A stretch of DNA of 9,110 nt from Blautia sp. (GCA_017420455.1 JAFOJB010000353.1:1-9110), one strand, 5' to 3'; counted from the first letter of the stretch, positions 1 to 6,337 are shown. Notes: a model not told the origin generated them from the letters alone. Numbers and translations are program-made.

Positions 1-2
1 AG

Positions 3-617
3 TATGATGTGGGCGGAGAGGGCTGGAAGGGCACCTATACCCTGTTTTCTACGGTCGGAGGGGCTTTCCAGATCCTGGGGATGATGATCGTATATCCGCT
101 GCTTCGGAAGAAGCTGACAAATACCAGGATCTTCGCAGCCTGCCTTGGCTCTGCCATTCTGGGCTATATCCTGCTCCTTGTATTCTGTCTGACCGGAAAT
201 TCCGGAAATCTTGTGCTTCTGATGATCCCGGGAGCTGTGGTATTTGCTTCCAACGGAATCCTCACGGTACTGACTACCGTTTTCCTTTCCAATTCGGTGG
301 ACTACGGAGAACTGAAGACCGGCCACAGAGAGGAGAGCGTGATCTTCTCCATGCAGACCTTCGTGGTAAAGGCTGCTTCGGGATTTTCCGCCCTCATTGT
401 GGGGCTGGGCCTTGACTTTATCGGTCTGGCGGGAAATACCGAGGAAGGTCCCATCGCACAGCAGTCAGCTTCCACCCTGATGGGGCTCAGGCTTCTGATG
501 ACGATCATGCCGATCTGTGTATTATGTCTCGTGCTTCTGTTTTTCCGGGCGAAATTCCGCCTTACGGACGATGTGGTGGAGGAGAATTTCCGGAAGCTGA
601 AAGAAAAGAATTCCTGA
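3..617 (+). CDS. GPH-family (MelB-like) sugar:cation symporter, C-terminal part
   Basis: This is the last 204 residues of an inner-membrane sugar symporter; the frame is open to the left edge, so the true start lies outside the window. The visible part is mostly hydrophobic, with about five membrane segments: YTLFSTVGGAFQILGMMIVY, then stretches around FAACLGSAILGYILLLVF, LVLLMIPGAVVFASNGIL, FVVKAASGFSALIVGLGL and LLMTIMPICVLCLVLLFF. The loop VDYGELKTGHREESVIFS between two of them is a typical signature of glycoside-pentoside-hexuronide:cation symporters. Family knowledge says these import di- and oligosaccharides or glycosides with Na+ or H+. The alpha-galactosidase gene starts only 33 bases after the stop, with its own ribosome binding site, so the two are probably co-transcribed. 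I therefore infer an alpha-galactoside such as melibiose as substrate. The family call is firm; the substrate is a guess from context. Confidence 0.88.
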   Translation, partial: YDVGGEGWKGTYTLFSTVGGAFQILGMMIVYPLLRKKLTNTRIFAACLGSAILGYILLLVFCLTGNSGNLVLLMIPGAVVFASNGILTVLTTVFLSNSVDYGELKTGHREESVIFSMQTFVVKAASGFSALIVGLGLDFIGLAGNTEEGPIAQQSASTLMGLRLLMTIMPICVLCLVLLFFRAKFRLTDDVVEENFRKLKEKNS

Positions 618-638
618 TCTTGTTTACATTGTTTTTGC

Positions 639-643
639 GGAGG
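639..643 (+). promoter_or_regulatory. Ribosome binding site of the GH36 gene
   Basis: GGAGG lies 7 bases before the ATG at 651, an ideal Shine-Dalgarno spacing. It fixes the start of the alpha-galactosidase and excludes the other upstream frames that read through this point. Confidence 0.8.
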
Positions 644-650
644 TACATCC

Positions 651-2225
651 ATGCTGCAGTGGAAAATACTGATGAAGAACGGGCAGGTCTTTCGCGGAGA
701 GGAAGAGGCTTCCGGGGAACTGCATGTCACCGCGGACCTTCCTCTGGGGGAGCTTCTGTCTGTCAAGGCGGCCATGCCGGTCGTTCTTTCCGATGAAGGA
801 CGGATCTTCATGAACGGCTATCAGACCTGGACCTTCTGCCCGGAATATACGAAGACAGACTACACAAAGGGGATCAGGCATCTCCCTTCCCTCCTCGTTC
901 AGAAATATCATCTGGACCGGTACGGGGATTATCATTTTGTAAAGTATCCGCACCAGAAAGGAATTACCCACGGTTTTTCCTGGTGCTACTTCCGGGAAGG
1001 AAGCCAATACCGGCTGATCGCTTCTCTGGATGAGAAACCCGGGTATACAATGTTCCGCTATGACGCCGGAAAAGGTCTTCTCATCATCAAGAGAGACTGC
1101 AGGAATATGATCTGCGGCGGAGAGTTCCATGCCTTTGACCTGTTCATTGCGCAGGGAACCGAGGAAGAGGTTTTTGACGGCTGGTTCCGGGCGCTGGGAG
1201 TGAAAGCGCGGACAAAGGAGAAGATCGCCGGATATTCCAGCTGGTACAACCGTTACCAGAATATCGATGAAAAATCCATCGAAGAAGATCTGAGGGGCGC
1301 CGCCGGGGTTCTGCCCGAAGGGAGCTTTTTCCAGATCGACGATGGCTGGGAAAGGTACGTGGGGGACTGGATCGGGACGGATCCCCGGAAATTCCCTCAT
1401 GGCCTTGCGCCCGTGGTGAAGGAGATCCACGAAAAAGGCTTTCGGGCCGGCCTGTGGCTGGCGCCTTTTGTCGCAGAGAAAAAGTCCGCCCTGTTCCGGG
1501 AGCATCCTGACTGGTTCTATCTGCATAAGGGAGAGCCCTGGTGTGACGGCTGCAACTGGAGCGGTTTTTATTCTCTGGATATCGATAATTCAGAGGTGAT
1601 CGATTATCTGCAGGATACGTTTGACCAGGTTTTTCAGGAATGGGGCTTCGATCTTGTAAAGCTGGACTTTCTTTATGGAGCGGCGCCTTTTGGCTCCCGG
1701 ACGGAAAGCAGGGCTGCCCGGATGATCCGGGCGATGGAGCTTCTGCGGGAGCTTTGCGGGGATAAGCTGATCCTGGGCTGCGGCGTGCCTGTGATGCCGG
1801 CCTTCGGGCTTGTGGATTATTGCCGTGTCAGCTGTGATGTGGGGCTGGACTGGGACGACAGCCCTTTAATGCAGAAGATACACCGGGAAAGAGTGTCTAC
1901 CCGCCAGGCCATTCTGAATACCTTCTATCGGCGTCAGCTGGATGGAAGGGCATATGGAAACGATCCGGATGTGTTTTTCATCCGGGAAAACAACCTGGAT
2001 CTGACCCCGGGACAGAAACGGATGCTGGCTGTCAACGGACTTCTTTTTGGCAGCGTCGCTTTTACTTCGGATAATATGCTGGAATATTCCGACGACAGGA
2101 AGGAAACCTGGCACCGCCTCCTGGAGCTCAGGGACGCGAGGGATATCAGGATCCGGTATAAGGATGGAAAAGCAGGGGTGCTGTATAATATTCACAATGT
2201 AGAACATGAGCTTATCCTTCCGTGA
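651..2225 (+). CDS. Alpha-galactosidase, compact GH36 family, cytoplasmic
   Basis: A 524-residue glycoside hydrolase that should release terminal alpha-1,6-linked galactose from melibiose or raffinose-type sugars. The N-terminal third is a beta-sandwich-like region with a GYQTWT motif near residue 60. The catalytic TIM barrel starts near residue 194 (GYSSWYNRYQNI), with QIDDGW at 228-233 and GFRAGLWLAPF following. The likely nucleophile is D339 in LVKLDFLYG. The likely acid/base is D396 in CRVSCD, with R392 in the matching RxxxD position. The layout resembles the small Thermotoga maritima GalA (about 550 residues), as I remember that sequence, rather than the 700-residue GH36 enzymes. There is no signal peptide, so it acts in the cytosol on sugar brought in, probably by the symporter encoded just upstream. 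Start chosen from GGAGG 7 bases before ATG. Substrate range beyond alpha-galactoside is not visible from sequence. Confidence 0.92.
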   Translation: MLQWKILMKNGQVFRGEEEASGELHVTADLPLGELLSVKAAMPVVLSDEGRIFMNGYQTWTFCPEYTKTDYTKGIRHLPSLLVQKYHLDRYGDYHFVKYPHQKGITHGFSWCYFREGSQYRLIASLDEKPGYTMFRYDAGKGLLIIKRDCRNMICGGEFHAFDLFIAQGTEEEVFDGWFRALGVKARTKEKIAGYSSWYNRYQNIDEKSIEEDLRGAAGVLPEGSFFQIDDGWERYVGDWIGTDPRKFPHGLAPVVKEIHEKGFRAGLWLAPFVAEKKSALFREHPDWFYLHKGEPWCDGCNWSGFYSLDIDNSEVIDYLQDTFDQVFQEWGFDLVKLDFLYGAAPFGSRTESRAARMIRAMELLRELCGDKLILGCGVPVMPAFGLVDYCRVSCDVGLDWDDSPLMQKIHRERVSTRQAILNTFYRRQLDGRAYGNDPDVFFIRENNLDLTPGQKRMLAVNGLLFGSVAFTSDNMLEYSDDRKETWHRLLELRDARDIRIRYKDGKAGVLYNIHNVEHELILP

Positions 2226-2236
2226 TGGTTATATAG

Positions 2237-2252
2237 GCGCAGCCTTTTGCGC
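2237..2252 (+). repeat. Small inverted repeat after the GH36 gene
   Basis: GCGCA at 2237-2241 pairs with TGCGC at 2248-2252 around a 6-base loop. The stem has only 5 bp and no T-run follows, so it is at best a very weak terminator. I see no convincing terminator between the GH36 gene and the next promoter, so some read-through into the ABC transporter operon is possible. Confidence 0.3.
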
Positions 2253-2317
2253 ATTTCCGAAAACAGTGTGGTTATTTTACATAAAAAAAGATGAAAAAGA
2301 TTTGCGGTTTTGTCTAA

Positions 2318-2346
2318 TTGATAAATGAAAAAGAGAATACTATCAT
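2318..2346 (+). promoter_or_regulatory. Sigma-A-type promoter of the sugar ABC transporter operon
   Basis: A -35 box TTGATA (2318-2323) is separated by exactly 17 bases from a -10 box TATCAT (2341-2346). Each matches the consensus in 5 of 6 positions, in an AT-rich stretch of otherwise moderate-GC sequence. Transcription would start near 2353, giving a 5' leader of about 110 nt before the binding-protein start codon. The promoter makes the ABC operon independent of the upstream alpha-galactosidase unit. Seen by eye only; no transcript data. Confidence 0.65.
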
Positions 2347-2356
2347 TGATTTGTAG

Positions 2357-2400
2357 GCAGCCTGCTGCGCCTTCGTATGTCACAGCGGCTGCAAAAGGCG
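2357..2400 (+). repeat. Two competing short inverted repeats in the leader
   Basis: GCAGCC (2357-2362) can pair with GGCTGC (2387-2392), and CGCCTT (2368-2373) can pair with AAGGCG (2395-2400). The two pairings interleave, so both cannot form at once. Each stem is only 6 bp, so this may be chance, but the segment lies just after the predicted transcription start. It does not match a riboswitch class that I recognise. Confidence 0.3.
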
Positions 2401-2407
2401 TCATGCC

Positions 2408-2433
2408 GGGGATCCATCCGCAAATGGATCCTC
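2408..2433 (+). promoter_or_regulatory. Inverted repeat in the leader of the binding-protein gene
   Basis: GGATCCAT (2410-2417) and ATGGATCC (2424-2431) form a perfect 8-bp stem around the loop CCGCAA. One G-U pair and one further G-C pair extend it outward to 2408/2433. It lies downstream of the predicted transcription start and ends about 14 bases before the Shine-Dalgarno sequence. It could be an mRNA hairpin affecting translation or stability, or a DNA operator for a sugar regulator. No T-run follows, so it is not an intrinsic terminator. Confidence 0.55.
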
Positions 2434-2447
2434 ATCAGATCAATTCA

Positions 2448-2454
2448 AAGGAGG
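2448..2454 (+). promoter_or_regulatory. Ribosome binding site of the sugar-binding protein gene
   Basis: AAGGAGG (within AAAGGAGG) stands 8 bases before the ATG at 2463. It decides this start over an in-frame ATG at 2325, which would add 46 residues of non-signal-like sequence upstream of a clean signal peptide and would lie upstream of the predicted -10 box. Confidence 0.85.
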
Positions 2455-2462
2455 ATGTTACT

Positions 2463-3677
2463 ATGAAAAAGACTTTATCCATTCTGGCGGCCGGAGTTAT
2501 GGCAGCGTCTCTTATGGCAGGGGCAGCCGTGACGGCTTATGCGGATGACATCACCATCTGGGTAGCAGAGGAAGTCACGGACTTTACCAAGGAAAAGGCG
2601 AATGAGTTCCTTTCCTCCAATCCGGATTTCTCCGGTTTTTCCGTTTCCGTAGAACCTGTCGGGGAAGGTGATGCAGCGAAGAACGTTCTGACAGATGTGG
2701 AAGGCTCCGCGGATCTCTATGGCTTTGCCCAGGATCAGCTGGCACGTCTGGTGTCCGCCCAGGCTCTTACCCCGCTGATGGGAGACAACGCTGCCTTTGT
2801 TTCAGAGAACAACGATGCCGGAGCAGTTTCGGCAGCTTCCATGGGCGATATGATCTTTGCATATCCGCTTACCTCCGATAATGGGTATTTCCTGTACTAC
2901 GACAGCAGTGTCGTTACAGATCCCACCAGCCTCGACCAGATCCTGGCAGACTGCGAGGCAGCAGGAAAAGGTTTCTACATGGAGATCAATTCCGGCTGGT
3001 ATCAGACGGCCTTCTTCTTTGGCGCCGGCTGCAGCCTTTCCTATGAGACCGACGAAATGGGCAACTTCACCAGCTGTAATGTGGACTATGCTTCTGAAAA
3101 CGGCGTAAAGGCTCTGAAAGCCATCATCGCTCTTGCCGAATCTCCCGCTTTCCACAATGGCTCCAGCGCCAGCAACGCTGCAAACTGCGCGGCGATCGTA
3201 AGCGGAACCTGGGATTCCTCCGTTGTGAAGGATATGTTCGGCGACAATTATGCCTGCGCGAAACTTCCGTCTTTCACTGTGGACGGCGAAGCGATCCAGA
3301 TGAGCGGCTTTGGCGGATTCAAGCTTATGGGCGTGAAGCCTCAGGTAGACGCCGACAAGCTGGCAGCCTGCCAGGCACTTGCACAGTACCTTTCCGGAGA
3401 GGAAGTACAGCTGGCCCGTTATAATGCAAAAGGCTGGGGTCCCTCCAACCTGAATGCCCAGGCAGATGATGCCGTGAAGTCCGACGTCGCTCTTTCTGCT
3501 CTGGCTGAGCAGCTGGCTTACGCCATCCCGCAGGGGCAGTACCCGAATGATTACTGGTCACTGGCAACCTCTCTCGGCGATTCCGTGATCTCCGGAGATT
3601 ACAAAGATGCTTCTGATGAGACTCTGATGAGCGCTCTTCAGAGCTTCCAGGATTCCTGCATTTCCTACGCAAAATAA
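2463..3677 (+). CDS. Secreted sugar-binding protein of an ABC importer (maltose-type, family 1)
   Basis: A 404-residue extracellular solute-binding protein that captures a sugar and delivers it to the MalF/MalG-type permeases encoded downstream. Residues 1-27 form a Sec signal peptide: MKK, a hydrophobic core rich in Ala, Met and Leu, then AYA at 25-27 as a signal peptidase I site before DDITIW. The mature start (ITIWVAEEVTDF) and the layout through GWGPSN near residue 324 fit MalE-like proteins. Trp 179, 250, 325 and 365 are candidates for sugar stacking. The oddity is the absence of a lipobox: there is no cysteine in or near the signal peptide, and all seven cysteines (164, 190, 205, 242, 265, 303, 399) lie deep in the mature domain. 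Most Gram-positive binding proteins are lipoproteins. The substrate is unknown; maltodextrin-like or alpha-galactoside oligosaccharides are the best guesses. Confidence 0.85.
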   Translation: MKKTLSILAAGVMAASLMAGAAVTAYADDITIWVAEEVTDFTKEKANEFLSSNPDFSGFSVSVEPVGEGDAAKNVLTDVEGSADLYGFAQDQLARLVSAQALTPLMGDNAAFVSENNDAGAVSAASMGDMIFAYPLTSDNGYFLYYDSSVVTDPTSLDQILADCEAAGKGFYMEINSGWYQTAFFFGAGCSLSYETDEMGNFTSCNVDYASENGVKALKAIIALAESPAFHNGSSASNAANCAAIVSGTWDSSVVKDMFGDNYACAKLPSFTVDGEAIQMSGFGGFKLMGVKPQVDADKLAACQALAQYLSGEEVQLARYNAKGWGPSNLNAQADDAVKSDVALSALAEQLAYAIPQGQYPNDYWSLATSLGDSVISGDYKDASDETLMSALQSFQDSCISYAK

Positions 3678-3701
3678 TCCCGGATCAGAATAAACAGATG
3701 T

Positions 3702-3733
3702 GGAACCCGTAATCGGAATGCGAACAGGGTTTC
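3702..3733 (+). repeat. Weak hairpin after the binding-protein gene
   Basis: GGAACCC (3702-3708) can pair with GGGTTTC (3727-3733), seven pairs including one G-U, around an 18-base loop. It sits between the binding-protein stop codon and the stronger hairpin at 3742-3771. It could add 3'-end protection to a short binding-protein mRNA. The long loop makes it weak on its own. Confidence 0.3.
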
Positions 3734-3741
3734 GTAATGGT

Positions 3742-3795
3742 CAGGCAGGGTGTTCTCGGATGCCCTGCCTGTACTGTACCGCGGTATCTTTTTTT
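3742..3795 (+). terminator. Hairpin plus T-run between binding-protein and permease genes, likely partial terminator
   Basis: CAGGCAGGG (3742-3750) pairs perfectly with CCCTGCCTG (3763-3771), a 9-bp GC-rich stem with a 12-base loop. A 10-base perfect palindrome TACCGCGGTA (3777-3786) follows, and then a run of seven T (3789-3795). The T-run is 17 bases from the first stem, so this is not a textbook intrinsic terminator. It is well placed to end or stabilise part of the transcripts, giving more binding protein than permease, as is common in sugar ABC operons. That function is inferred. Confidence 0.5.
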
Positions 3796-3827
3796 ATCAG
3801 AAGGCATTTTGTCCGCGGATACAGAAT

Positions 3828-3857
3828 CTGCCATGAGCAGAGAATGCGCCGGATAAT
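3828..3857 (+). promoter_or_regulatory. Possible weak second promoter before the MalF-type gene
   Basis: GATAAT (3852-3857, 5 of 6 to the -10 consensus) lies 18 bases after CTGCCA (3828-3833, 4 of 6 to the -35 consensus). It would start transcription about 75 bases before the permease start codon, after the internal hairpin region. The match is modest and could be chance. Confidence 0.25.
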
Positions 3858-3937
3858 GTATGTACGTTCAGGATCTGTTGAAAACCTGTGCATGGTTTTT
3901 ATGGACAGTTCCTTACCCACGGAAAGGAATAAACAGG

Positions 3938-5332
3938 ATGGAAGAAAAGAAATCGATCGGCAGCAGGATCGGGGCCTTTTTCAGGTGGATCGGCCGGGAT
4001 CTCGCCGATATAGGAATTACCTTTGCCAGGGGAGACTGGAAGACCAGGATCTCCTTTCTGGTCGTCGGGCTGGGACAGATTCTCCGCGGACAGTATGTCC
4101 GGGGAATTTCCGTGCTGTGTCTGGCAGCAGCGATGCTATTTTATATTTTCGGGTTTGGGCTTTCTTATCTGAAGGATATCCTGACACTGGGAACGCAGGG
4201 CCGGGGGTTCAATCCGGATGGAACCATCTCCCTGGGAGATAACAGCTTTCTGATACTTTTATATGGAATTCTGACGATCATCGTGATCCTGGCGCTGGTT
4301 CTTGTATGGCGGATCAATCTCCGGCAGAACAGAGAAGCGCAGGAGCTGCTGGCACAGGGAAAAGCGCTTCCCTCCAACAGGAAGGACCTGTATTCTGTCC
4401 TGGACAGGAATTTTGACAAGACGCTGCTTGCGCTGCCTGTCCTTGGAATTTTCGTCTTCACGGTGCTGCCGATCATCTTTATGATCTGCGTCGCCTTCAC
4501 GAACTACGATTACAATCACCAGGCGCCCGCGAAGCTTTTTACCTGGGTAGGGCTTGAAAACTTCCGGAATATCTTCTCGATCGGCGGCGAAGGTTATGGC
4601 GGGACCTTCTTTACGGTTTTGGCCTGGACCCTGATCTGGGCGTTCTTTGCAACCTTCCTGAATTATTTCCTGGGAATGGCAGTGGCGATCATGATCAACA
4701 AGAAGGGGATCCGGTTCAAAAAACTCTGGAGGACCATTCTGGTCATGACCATAGCGGTGCCTCAGTTCGTCTCGCTTCTGTATATCGGAAAAATGTTCGC
4801 TTCGGATGGTCTGGTGAATGCGTACCTTCTGAAATGGGGGCTGATCCAGAAGGCGATTCCGTTCTGGACCAATCCCACCTATGCCAGGATCCTGATCATT
4901 GTGATCAACCTGTGGATCGGCATCCCTTATATGATGCTGATCGCCACCGGTCTGCTGATGAATATCCCGGAGGATCTGTATGAGAGCGCCAGGATCGACG
5001 GCGCGAATTCCTTCCAGATGTTCTTCAAGATTACGCTTCCGTATATGCTTTTTGTGACTGGACCTTTCCTTCTGACACAGTTTATCGGAAACCTGAATAA
5101 TTTCAACGTCATCTTCCTGCTGAATCAGGGAAGACCGCAGTCCATGAATCTGAAGGGCGGCGCCGGTTATACGGATCTTCTTGTGACCTGGCTGTATAAG
5201 ATGACGATCAATGATACGGATTATAAGATGGCGGCAGTCATCGGTATCATGGTATTTATTGTGACAGCTGTGATCTCTCTGGTGGTTTATAACTTCCTGC
5301 CATCAGTGAAGGATGAGGAGGGATTCCAATAA
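3938..5332 (+). CDS. Sugar ABC transporter permease, MalF type with N-terminal extension
   Basis: A 464-residue membrane protein forming half of the translocation pore. The N-terminal part has a short cytosolic amphipathic stretch, then hydrophobic segments around 52-75 and 103-124, with a soluble linker (about 125-160). The conserved binding-protein-dependent permease core runs from about 162 to 454, with a TM segment starting LLALPVLGIFVFTVLP. The EAA loop that docks on the ATPase is EDLYESARIDGAN at 345-357 with the conserved Gly at 355. The extra N-terminal helices and length are typical of maltose/maltodextrin MalF/MalC rather than the roughly 290-residue permeases of other family-1 systems. 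I start at 3938 because GGAAAGGA (3921-3928) precedes this ATG by 9 bases; the frame opens further upstream at 3860 without a comparable site. The stop overlaps the next gene by one base (TAATG), implying translational coupling. Confidence 0.9.
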   Translation: MEEKKSIGSRIGAFFRWIGRDLADIGITFARGDWKTRISFLVVGLGQILRGQYVRGISVLCLAAAMLFYIFGFGLSYLKDILTLGTQGRGFNPDGTISLGDNSFLILLYGILTIIVILALVLVWRINLRQNREAQELLAQGKALPSNRKDLYSVLDRNFDKTLLALPVLGIFVFTVLPIIFMICVAFTNYDYNHQAPAKLFTWVGLENFRNIFSIGGEGYGGTFFTVLAWTLIWAFFATFLNYFLGMAVAIMINKKGIRFKKLWRTILVMTIAVPQFVSLLYIGKMFASDGLVNAYLLKWGLIQKAIPFWTNPTYARILIIVINLWIGIPYMMLIATGLLMNIPEDLYESARIDGANSFQMFFKITLPYMLFVTGPFLLTQFIGNLNNFNVIFLLNQGRPQSMNLKGGAGYTDLLVTWLYKMTINDTDYKMAAVIGIMVFIVTAVISLVVYNFLPSVKDEEGFQ

Positions 5333-6183
5333 TGACAAGAAAGAAACATATCAGTAATGCCATTGTGTATATCGTTCTGATCGTGATCAGCGTGATCTGG
5401 CTGTTCCCCTTTGTGGGTCTTGCCCTCCAGAGCTTCCGCTCCTATATCAGCGAATTCGGCGGCATGGTAAATTATCTGATACCGAAGAAGTTTACGCTGG
5501 ATTCCTATAAATTCCTGTTCAGCGGGGAGTGTCAGTTCCCGCGGTGGTATATGAATACACTGATCATCGCGGTCGCGGCGACGGTTTTTAACACCATCAT
5601 CATCATCTGTGTCAGCTACGCTCTTTCCCGGCTTCGCTTCAAAGGAAGAAGGGCTTTGATGAATATCTGGCTGGTGCTGGGGATGTTCCCCGGCTTCCTT
5701 ACCATGATCTGTCTGTATTTCCTGCTGAAGATGCTGGGACTTACGCAGTCCGGCGCGGTTCCCGGCCTGATCCTGATCTCTGTCGCAGGCGCCGGTATGC
5801 AGTATTATGTCTGCAAGGGGTATTTTGATACCCTTCCGAAAGCACTGGACGAAGCGGCCAGGATCGATGGAGCCAACAGGGCGCAGATCCTGCTGATCAT
5901 GATCGTTCCGCTTTCCAAGCCGATCATTATCTATACGGCCCTGCTTGCCTTTATGGCTCCCTGGTGCGATTTCGTATTTGCTTCCTATGTGGCCTTCGGC
6001 TACAGTGCCAGCTATAATGTGGCGGTGGCTTTGCAGCAATGGGTGTGGACCAACGATTTCCAGGGATACTTTACCCGGTTCTGTGCCGGCGGGATCCTGG
6101 TCGCGATTCCCGTTACCATCCTTTTCATGTGTCTGCAGAAATACTATGTAGAAGGTGTGACCGGCGGTTCGGTGAAGGGCTGA
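5332..6183 (+). CDS. Sugar ABC transporter permease, MalG type
   Basis: A 283-residue partner permease, the usual length for MalG-like proteins. The first membrane helix (about 10-30, IVYIVLIVISVIWLFPFVGL) is followed by an external loop to about residue 75, then five further hydrophobic segments. The EAA loop is ALDEAARIDGAN at 171-182, with the invariant Gly at 180, and contacts the ATPase subunit. The start ATG overlaps the preceding stop in TAATG, and GAGGAGGG about 9 bases upstream, inside the previous gene, serves as ribosome binding site. Together with the upstream permease it should form the heterodimeric pore. No ATP-binding subunit gene follows; the operon ends at the terminator 110 bases downstream, so an ATPase encoded elsewhere (MsmK/MalK-like) must energise it. 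Confidence 0.92.
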   Translation: MTRKKHISNAIVYIVLIVISVIWLFPFVGLALQSFRSYISEFGGMVNYLIPKKFTLDSYKFLFSGECQFPRWYMNTLIIAVAATVFNTIIIICVSYALSRLRFKGRRALMNIWLVLGMFPGFLTMICLYFLLKMLGLTQSGAVPGLILISVAGAGMQYYVCKGYFDTLPKALDEAARIDGANRAQILLIMIVPLSKPIIIYTALLAFMAPWCDFVFASYVAFGYSASYNVAVALQQWVWTNDFQGYFTRFCAGGILVAIPVTILFMCLQKYYVEGVTGGSVKG

Positions 6184-6232
6184 AAACAACATTGTACTGC
6201 AGCAAACACGGGAAGAAACTGCCTGGCTCCGG

Positions 6233-6284
6233 CTTTTTGTTCTGCTGTATCTGGAAAACTTTTTGTTCTGCTGTATCTGGAAAA
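6233..6284 (+). repeat. Perfect 26-bp tandem duplication
   Basis: Two back-to-back copies of a 26-base unit occupy 6233-6258 and 6259-6284 with no mismatch. Each reads C, five T, GTTCTGCTGTATCTGG, then four A. It lies in the noncoding gap after the MalG-type gene and ends 9 bases before the terminator stem. Perfect identity suggests a recent duplication by slippage or short-homology recombination. I see no coding potential and no known function. Confidence 0.9.
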
Positions 6285-6292
6285 AAGGAAAG

Positions 6293-6337
6293 AAAACAGG
6301 AAGGGACGCTCATCCGCAGCGTCCCTTCCTGTTTTTT
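6293..6337 (+). terminator. Strong bidirectional intrinsic terminator between convergent operons
   Basis: An 18-bp perfect stem pairs 6293-6310 with 6318-6335 around the 7-base loop CATCCGC. The GC-rich core is CAGGAAGGGACGCT. On the plus strand it ends in six T (6332-6337). On the minus strand the same hairpin is followed by TTTTCTTTCCTTTTTT. It therefore can stop the sugar transporter operon from the left and the hem operon from the right, whose last stop codon lies 75 bases away. Confidence 0.95.

Noticed and set aside
624..1526. A 300-codon open frame on the minus strand inside the GH36 gene
   Set aside because: It is antisense to the clearly functional alpha-galactosidase and shows no family features.
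2325..2462. Upstream ATG that would extend the binding protein by 46 residues
   Set aside because: It lies upstream of the predicted -10 box, lacks a good ribosome binding site and would bury the signal peptide; the ATG at 2463 has an excellent Shine-Dalgarno sequence.
3878..3893. Possible catabolite-repression (cre-like) site around TTGAAAACCTGTGCA
   Set aside because: It misses the central CG of the cre consensus and lies inside an operon rather than at a clear promoter; chance similarity is more likely.
3700..4242. A 180-codon plus-strand frame starting in the gap and overlapping the MalF-type gene
   Set aside because: It runs out of frame into the permease, has no ribosome binding site and no recognisable features.
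5287..6192. A 301-codon open frame on the minus strand covering the MalG-type gene
   Set aside because: It is rich in His, Asp and Gln, as expected from the complement of a membrane-protein gene, and is antisense to a well-supported permease.
6184..6292. Search of the gap after the MalG-type gene for a small gene or RNA
   Set aside because: Apart from the tandem 26-bp duplication I see no start codon with a ribosome binding site and no stable structure; nothing else can be supported.
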